DNA of 9,819 nt from Actinomycetota bacterium (lineage in GTDB: Bacteria; Actinomycetota; Thermoleophilia; RBG-16-64-13): NCBI GenBank assembly GCA_003157225.1, contig PMIZ01000434.1:1-9819 (forward strand), written 5' to 3'. The position numbers and the translations under genes are program-made. Shown here piece after piece: positions 6,347 through 9,819 of this stretch. The notes under the pieces were generated by a model. The model worked only from the letters and a program-made list of their open reading frames with translations. It ran no database searches and had not been told where the DNA came from. Position 1 is the first letter of the stretch; every line of letters begins with the position of its first letter.

Positions 6347-7500
6347 TGGCGGATGCAGACGAGGATCGTGCCTGGAACGCCGCCCTGGGCCTGGCGTGGC
6401 TAAGTCCGGGGGGATACCACCGCCTCCTGAGGTGTCTGAGGACCGAGGGGGTCGAAGCGGTATGGAGGGCACGCCGCCGGGAGCTCAAATCGTGGGGCAT
6501 GACAGGCCGGGCCATCGATGGGTTCGAAGAGAAGCGAGCGGCATTCTCGGCCGCAGAGGCGCGGGCGCTGGTGGGTGCACAAGGCCTTCGGTTCGTTCCC
6601 TATGGGCATCGTGACTTCCCGCCGGAACTGGGCCAGCTTGCTGTGCCGCCAGCCGGACTCTTCGTGCGCGCGAGCGAGGAGGCGTGGCGACGGCTTCTCA
6701 CCGTCCCCAGGGTGACCATAGTAGGAACGCGAAGGACCACCACCTATGGGGTGCGGGCGACGGAGGGTTTCGCAGCCGCGTTCGCAGCGGCGGGAATCGC
6801 CGTCGTCAGTGGCATGGCTATGGGAGTGGACACCAGGGCGCACAAAGCGGCGGTCGAGACGGGGGGGCTGACGGCGGCGGTGCTAGGCTGCGGGGCGGAT
6901 GTCGTCTATCCGAGTGCCAACCGTTGGCTCTACGAGAAGATTGCAGCGGGTGGGGCGGTGATAAGCGAGCTACCACCGGGAGCGGCACCGGCGCCCTGGA
7001 CCTTTCCTCATCGCAATCGCCTCCTAGCGGCCCTTGGAGATGCAGTCCTGGTCGTCGAGGCTCCTCTCACGAGCGGTGCGCTTCAGACGGCGGATGCCGC
7101 GCTCGAACTTGGGCGGCCTGTCTTCACCGTGCCCGGCTCCATCTACGCGGAGGGATATCGCGGATGCAACAGGTTGCTCCATGACGGTGCGGGCCCGGCC
7201 ATCGAGCCGTGTGCCACAGTGGAGGACTTTCTTCTGCAAACAAGAATCGAGAGAGGAGCTCGGAAGGTGCAGGGAGGACGCCTGCCAGAGGCGAACCTTC
7301 ATAGCAAGGGCGGTCCCTTCGGCCCGGGATCGAGGAACGACCGCGTCTGGTCGGCCCTGAGGGCGGGCCCGTGTTCGGTAGACGTCCTGGTGGAGCGCAC
7401 GGGACTTGCAGCCAGGGAACTCAGCGCAGCGCTTGCCGAGCTGGAGCTAGAAGGATTGACGCGAAGGGTCGGCCCCGGAATCTACGCGCGGGGGCCCTGA
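6346..7500 (+). CDS. dprA: DNA processing protein DprA (Smf)
   Basis: DprA binds incoming single-stranded DNA in the cytoplasm, protects it and loads RecA during transformation. The 384-residue protein has an N-terminal helical (SAM-like) region, a Rossmann-type core and a C-terminal winged-helix segment (about 320-384, starting near NDRVWSALRAGPCSVDVL). Core motifs are TIVGTRR (124-130), SGMAMGVDTRAH (155-166), VLGCG (179-183), FPHRNR (220-225) and SGALQTADAALELGRPVFTVPGS (from 243). The usual 'LIT' of the last motif reads LQT, a mild deviation. ATG 6346 overlaps the comM stop by one base, implying translational coupling. A frame extension to 6130 lies inside comM and is rejected. No other competence gene is in the window, so a transformation role is possible but not shown. 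Confidence 0.95.
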   Translation: MADADEDRAWNAALGLAWLSPGGYHRLLRCLRTEGVEAVWRARRRELKSWGMTGRAIDGFEEKRAAFSAAEARALVGAQGLRFVPYGHRDFPPELGQLAVPPAGLFVRASEEAWRRLLTVPRVTIVGTRRTTTYGVRATEGFAAAFAAAGIAVVSGMAMGVDTRAHKAAVETGGLTAAVLGCGADVVYPSANRWLYEKIAAGGAVISELPPGAAPAPWTFPHRNRLLAALGDAVLVVEAPLTSGALQTADAALELGRPVFTVPGSIYAEGYRGCNRLLHDGAGPAIEPCATVEDFLLQTRIERGARKVQGGRLPEANLHSKGGPFGPGSRNDRVWSALRAGPCSVDVLVERTGLAARELSAALAELELEGLTRRVGPGIYARGP

Positions 7501-7524
7501 ACACCGGCCACGACTAGGAGGACG

Positions 7525-8496
7525 ATGCAGCCAGACGACCAAAGGGTATCTGCCCTCCCGGCGGCACAACTCGAGGAGTCCATCGCCGCCTTCATCCGTG
7601 GGCTGATCGCGTCCGACTACAGCGCTCGTACCATCGAGGCCTGCTCGAGTGACCTCCGCCAGTTCGCGCACTTCTTGGCGGAGCGCGCAGTGGAGAACCC
7701 CGGTGCCATCAGCCGGGGAGACGTAAGCGACTTCGCTGCGGCGCTCGCCGACCCCGACCGTTCGGACGCCGGGAATCCGCAGAGAGTTGCCCGACCGTAT
7801 GCCCGCGCCACCGTCGCGAGGAAGCTCTCTGTGGTCCGCAGCTTCCTGCGCTTCTGCGAAGAGAACGGCACAATCGCCGCCAATCCAGCGCAGGCGGTGA
7901 GCTCGCCCAAGCTGCCGCGCCGGTTGCCGCAGGTGCTCACTCCCGAACAAATGGCGGCGCTGCTGGAGGTGATCGGCGGCTGCAAGCCGCTTGAATTGCG
8001 AGACCGGGCCCTTTTCGAGTTAATATACTCTTCGGGCTTGCGCTGCCAAGAAGCGCTGGACCTGACGCTCAGAGACGTGAACTTCGAGGCTTGCCAGATT
8101 CGGGCGAAAGGGAAGGGACGCAAGGTGAGGGTGATTCCTGTCGGCTCGCCCGCACTCTGCGCGTTGGAGAGGTATCTACATGAAGGGCGGGCGCGGTTGG
8201 TCGTAGGCGACTCCGCGGAGGATCACGTCTTCCTGAGCCGGACGGGGCGCCCACTCTCTTCATCCGACGTCCAGCGGCGACTCGCGCGCTACCTCGCTAG
8301 GGCCGGCGCTCCGATCGGCACCTCGCCTCATACACTCCGCCACTCGTTCGCTACGCACCTGCTTGAGGGCGGCGCGGACTTGCGGGTGATCCAAGAGCTG
8401 CTTGGCCATTCCTCGCTTCGCACGACCCAGGTCTACGCGCACGTGTCTGCCGCCCATCTACGGAGGGCCTATCGCCGGGCCCATCCGCGAGCTTGA
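7525..8496 (+). CDS. xerC: Tyrosine recombinase, XerC-like
   Basis: Site-specific tyrosine recombinase. XerC acts with XerD at dif to resolve chromosome dimers near the terminus before division. The 323-residue protein has an N-terminal SAM-like DNA-binding domain (about residues 15-120) and a C-terminal catalytic domain. All six catalytic positions are visible, with spacing identical to E. coli XerD: Arg173 (SGLRCQEAL), Lys197 (AKGKGRK), His269 and Arg272 (HTLRHSFATH), His295 (LLGHSS) and Tyr304 (QVYAHV). ATG 7525 is preceded by a strong AGGAGG (7516-7521). It lies 24 bases after dprA and 11 before the sigma factor gene. As I recall, a xerC gene also lies near dprA in mycobacteria, so this looks ancestral rather than a mobile integrase. 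I see no attachment-site repeats. XerC versus XerD cannot be decided from sequence alone. It contains a TTA codon at residue 166. Confidence 0.9.
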   Translation: MQPDDQRVSALPAAQLEESIAAFIRGLIASDYSARTIEACSSDLRQFAHFLAERAVENPGAISRGDVSDFAAALADPDRSDAGNPQRVARPYARATVARKLSVVRSFLRFCEENGTIAANPAQAVSSPKLPRRLPQVLTPEQMAALLEVIGGCKPLELRDRALFELIYSSGLRCQEALDLTLRDVNFEACQIRAKGKGRKVRVIPVGSPALCALERYLHEGRARLVVGDSAEDHVFLSRTGRPLSSSDVQRRLARYLARAGAPIGTSPHTLRHSFATHLLEGGADLRVIQELLGHSSLRTTQVYAHVSAAHLRRAYRRAHPRA

Positions 8497-8507
8497 CGAG
8501 GGCCACC

Positions 8508-9308
8508 ATGGCTGTCGACCTGGGAAAGAAAGACGATCTTGGCGAGGTCTGGCGCCGCTACAAGGAGCACAGCGACATGCGGGCCCGGGACCAGCTCATC
8601 CTGGCCTATTCTCCACTCGTGAAGTACGTGGCTGGGCGGATGAGTAGTGGGCTTCCTGCCCACATTGAAGAGGGCGATTTGGTCTCATACGGCCTTCTGG
8701 GCTTGATAGGGGCTCTCGAGCGGTTCGATCTGAGCCGCAACATCAAGTTCGAGACCTACGCGGTCTCGCGGATAAAGGGCTCCATCATCGACGAGCTACG
8801 GGCTCTCGACTGGGTACCCCGTTCGGTGCGGAGTTGGGCGCGCAAGGTGGAGGCCGCTGTTACCCGGCTGGAGAACCGACTCGCGCGCGCGCCGAGCGAT
8901 GAGGAGACCGCCGCCGAGCTCGGGGTGGATTTGGACGAGTTCCAGGACATAATCAACCAGATCAGTTGCGCTTCTATCGTGGCTCTGGACGAGTTTTGGG
9001 ATTCCAGCGGGCCGGGCCAGGACAAAGTGAACCTGATAGACACCATCGAGGACACAGACGCTCCGGATCCATCGCGGGCATATCGCATCCAGGTGATCAG
9101 AGAGACATTGGCCAGCGCGATAGAACGGCTGCCCGAGCGGGAGCGGATCGTCATAGGGCTCTATTACTACGAGGGCCTCACCCTGAAAGAGATCGGCGAA
9201 GTGCTGGGCGTGACCGAGTCGCGCGTCTCGCAGCTCCACACCAAGGCAGTGCTGCGCCTGCGAGGCCGCATCAAAGAAGACCTAGATCTGGACGCGCTGG
9301 CCACATAG
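8508..9308 (+). CDS. whiG: RNA polymerase sigma factor, WhiG/FliA family
   Basis: Group 3 sigma factor of the WhiG/FliA family, which directs RNA polymerase to flagellar or, in Streptomyces, sporulation genes. Region 2 (about residues 28-105) includes LILAYSPLVKYVAGR, DLVSYGLLGLIGALERFD, IKFETYAVSRIKGSIIDELRALDWVPRSVR. Region 3 (about 108-185) has RAPSDEETAAELGV. Region 4 (208-255) reads LPERERIVIGLYYYEGLTLKEIGEVLGVTESRVSQLH, a typical helix-turn-helix. The 266-residue length is usual. I chose ATG 8508 with GAGGG (8498-8502) five bases upstream; a TTG at 8493 in frame overlaps the xerC stop. By recalled sequence it strongly resembles Streptomyces WhiG, and its place upstream of rpsB matches that genome. 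FliA is the alternative name if the organism is motile. No anti-sigma gene is present in the window. Confidence 0.92.
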   Translation: MAVDLGKKDDLGEVWRRYKEHSDMRARDQLILAYSPLVKYVAGRMSSGLPAHIEEGDLVSYGLLGLIGALERFDLSRNIKFETYAVSRIKGSIIDELRALDWVPRSVRSWARKVEAAVTRLENRLARAPSDEETAAELGVDLDEFQDIINQISCASIVALDEFWDSSGPGQDKVNLIDTIEDTDAPDPSRAYRIQVIRETLASAIERLPERERIVIGLYYYEGLTLKEIGEVLGVTESRVSQLHTKAVLRLRGRIKEDLDLDALAT

Positions 9309-9371
9309 CCGGCGCCGAGCGGCCAGGGGCCGAGGCGACCCCGACTGGCGGCGACCCCCCGGGGGATGATC

Positions 9372-9386
9372 GGCGCCGCAGGCGCC
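9372..9386 (+). terminator. GC-rich hairpin, weak terminator candidate after whiG
   Basis: GGCGCC, loop GCA, GGCGCC: a perfect 6-bp stem with a three-base loop, 63 bases after the sigma factor stop. There is no following T-run (AAGACC follows), so it may be a transcript-end hairpin of the T-less type common in high-GC genomes, or chance in GC-rich DNA. Confidence 0.3.
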
Positions 9387-9479
9387 AAGACCCCTGCTCA
9401 GCGGCAGCATGACCCCCGGCCCGTCTATGTGACTGAGCGGTCGCGCGGCCACTAGGAGCCAGAGAAGGGCTGGAGTTCA

Positions 9480-9488
9480 TGCTAAACT
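9480..9488 (+). promoter_or_regulatory. Candidate extended -10 promoter for rpsB
   Basis: TGCTAAACT matches the extended -10 pattern TGnTAnnnT. There is no recognisable -35 hexamer at 16-18 bases upstream, which is tolerated for extended -10 promoters. It would start transcription near 9495 and give a leader of about 100 bases before rpsB, a common arrangement for this gene. Confidence 0.35.
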
Positions 9489-9532
9489 GCTCGGGCTAAA
9501 CAACGAACCTGAGAACCAGCGCGCCGGTGGTG

Positions 9533-9550
9533 CCGAACCCTCGGTTCCGG
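9533..9550 (+). promoter_or_regulatory. Hairpin in the rpsB leader
   Basis: GAACC (9535-9539) and GGTTC (9543-9547) pair around a CTC loop. The stem extends by CC (9533-9534) with GG (9549-9550) after a one-base bulge at 9548. rpsB leaders often carry RNA structures bound by S2 for autoregulation. I cannot match this one to a named motif. Confidence 0.3.
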
Positions 9551-9596
9551 AGCGTCCCTCAGAGGATCCGATCAACATAACCAAGAGAGGTCATTC

Positions 9597-9819
9597 ATGC
9601 CCGCTGCATCCATGAAGCAGCTCCTGGAATCAGGAGTCCACTTCGGCCACCAGACCCGCCGCTGGAACCCCAAGATGAAGCGCTTCATCTTCACCGAGCG
9701 CAATGGCATCTACATCATCGACTTGCAGCAGTCGCTGTCGTTCATCGACCGCGCCTACGACTTCGTCAAGGAGACGGTCGCCCACGGCGGCACGGTTCTC
9801 TTCGTCGGTACGAAGAAGC
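9597..9819 (+). CDS. rpsB: 30S ribosomal protein S2, 5' part (runs off window)
   Basis: The first 74 codons of ribosomal protein S2, a late-assembling small-subunit protein at the head-platform junction that also helps bind S1. The conserved start reads [28 protein letters not shown] in two parts (residues 1-12 and 13-28), followed by [16 protein letters not shown] and [11 protein letters not shown], all near-invariant S2 segments. ATG 9597 follows a good Shine-Dalgarno AGAGAGG (9584-9590) with six bases of spacing. An in-frame ATG at codon 6 is possible, but the upstream one has the better ribosome-binding spacing. The gene continues past the window edge; tsf (EF-Ts) would be the expected next gene. 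Confidence 0.97.
   Translation, partial: MPAASMKQLLESGVHFGHQTRRWNPKMKRFIFTERNGIYIIDLQQSLSFIDRAYDFVKETVAHGGTVLFVGTKK

Larger units (their letters stand above)
9309..9596. other. Non-coding gap and leader between the sigma factor gene and rpsB
   Basis: About 288 bases without a convincing gene. A 29-codon ATG frame (9366-9455) has no usable ribosome-binding spacing and low-complexity content, so it is not called. The gap holds a GC-rich hairpin (9372-9386), a candidate extended -10 promoter (9480-9488) and a leader hairpin (9533-9550). Mycobacteria and Streptomyces, as I recall, carry an M23-type peptidase gene near rpsB; none is here. Confidence 0.6.

Noticed and set aside
8017..8030. AT-rich inverted repeat GAGT-TAATAT-ACTC inside xerC, considered as a dif-like or attachment site
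   Set aside because: The arms are only 4 bp rather than about 11, and the sequence encodes the conserved ELIYSSG stretch of the recombinase.
7525..8496. xerC as the integrase of a mobile element
   Set aside because: There are no flanking repeats, cargo or composition change, it is tightly spaced between dprA and whiG, and a xerC near dprA is, as recalled, also the mycobacterial arrangement.
9366..9455. 29-codon frame between whiG and rpsB
   Set aside because: The G-run touches the ATG directly, leaving no ribosome-binding spacing, and the frame crosses the GGCGCC hairpin. No sign of selection for coding can be seen.

Overview
This window is a GC-rich stretch of conserved bacterial housekeeping genes. 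Its gene order points to Actinomycetota. From memory, the order trmD - rplS - lepB - rnhB - yraN - comM - dprA - xerC/whiG - rpsB matches the corresponding region of mycobacteria (rimM to rpsB) and of Streptomyces (trmD, rplS, tandem sip genes, yraN, yifB/comM, dprA, whiG, rpsB). The WhiG-like sigma factor, the GTG/TTG starts and the mycobacterial-like TrmD motifs fit this. I cannot name a genus. The unusual adenine-glycosylase-like gene and the lone WhiG/FliA-type sigma factor suggest a lineage outside the best-studied actinobacteria.

Layout. (1) Bases 1-1414, + strand: probable last codons of rimM, trmD (tRNA m1G37 methyltransferase) and a first type I signal peptidase gene (lepB1), packed with overlaps. 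(2) 1415-1710: a gap with a small hairpin and a candidate promoter for rplS. (3) 1711-3470, + strand: rplS (L19), a second signal peptidase (lepB2) and rnhB (RNase HII). (4) 3455-4312, - strand: a MutY-like HhH-GPD DNA glycosylase without iron-sulfur cysteines, convergent with rnhB (16-base overlap) and divergent from yraN. (5) 4386-9308, + strand: a tight cluster of yraN, comM, dprA, xerC and a WhiG/FliA-family sigma factor, with gaps of 24 bases or less. (6) 9309-9596: a non-coding gap with a GC-rich hairpin, a candidate extended -10 promoter and an rpsB leader. (7) 9597 to the window end: the first 74 codons of rpsB (ribosomal protein S2).

The genes serve translation (TrmD, L19, S2), protein export (two LepB), removal of RNA from DNA and base repair (RNase HII, MutY-like enzyme), handling of incoming single-stranded DNA (ComM, DprA), chromosome dimer resolution or other site-specific recombination (XerC-like) and alternative transcription (WhiG/FliA). 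All complete genes look intact; I see no frameshift, mobile element, CRISPR array, tRNA or rRNA.

I do not see a clearly new multi-gene system. The items most worth a second look are the Fe-S-less MutY-like protein with an Asp-to-Glu change at the expected catalytic position and a winged-helix-like tail, the signal peptidase pair flanking rplS, and the sigma factor gene beside rpsB.
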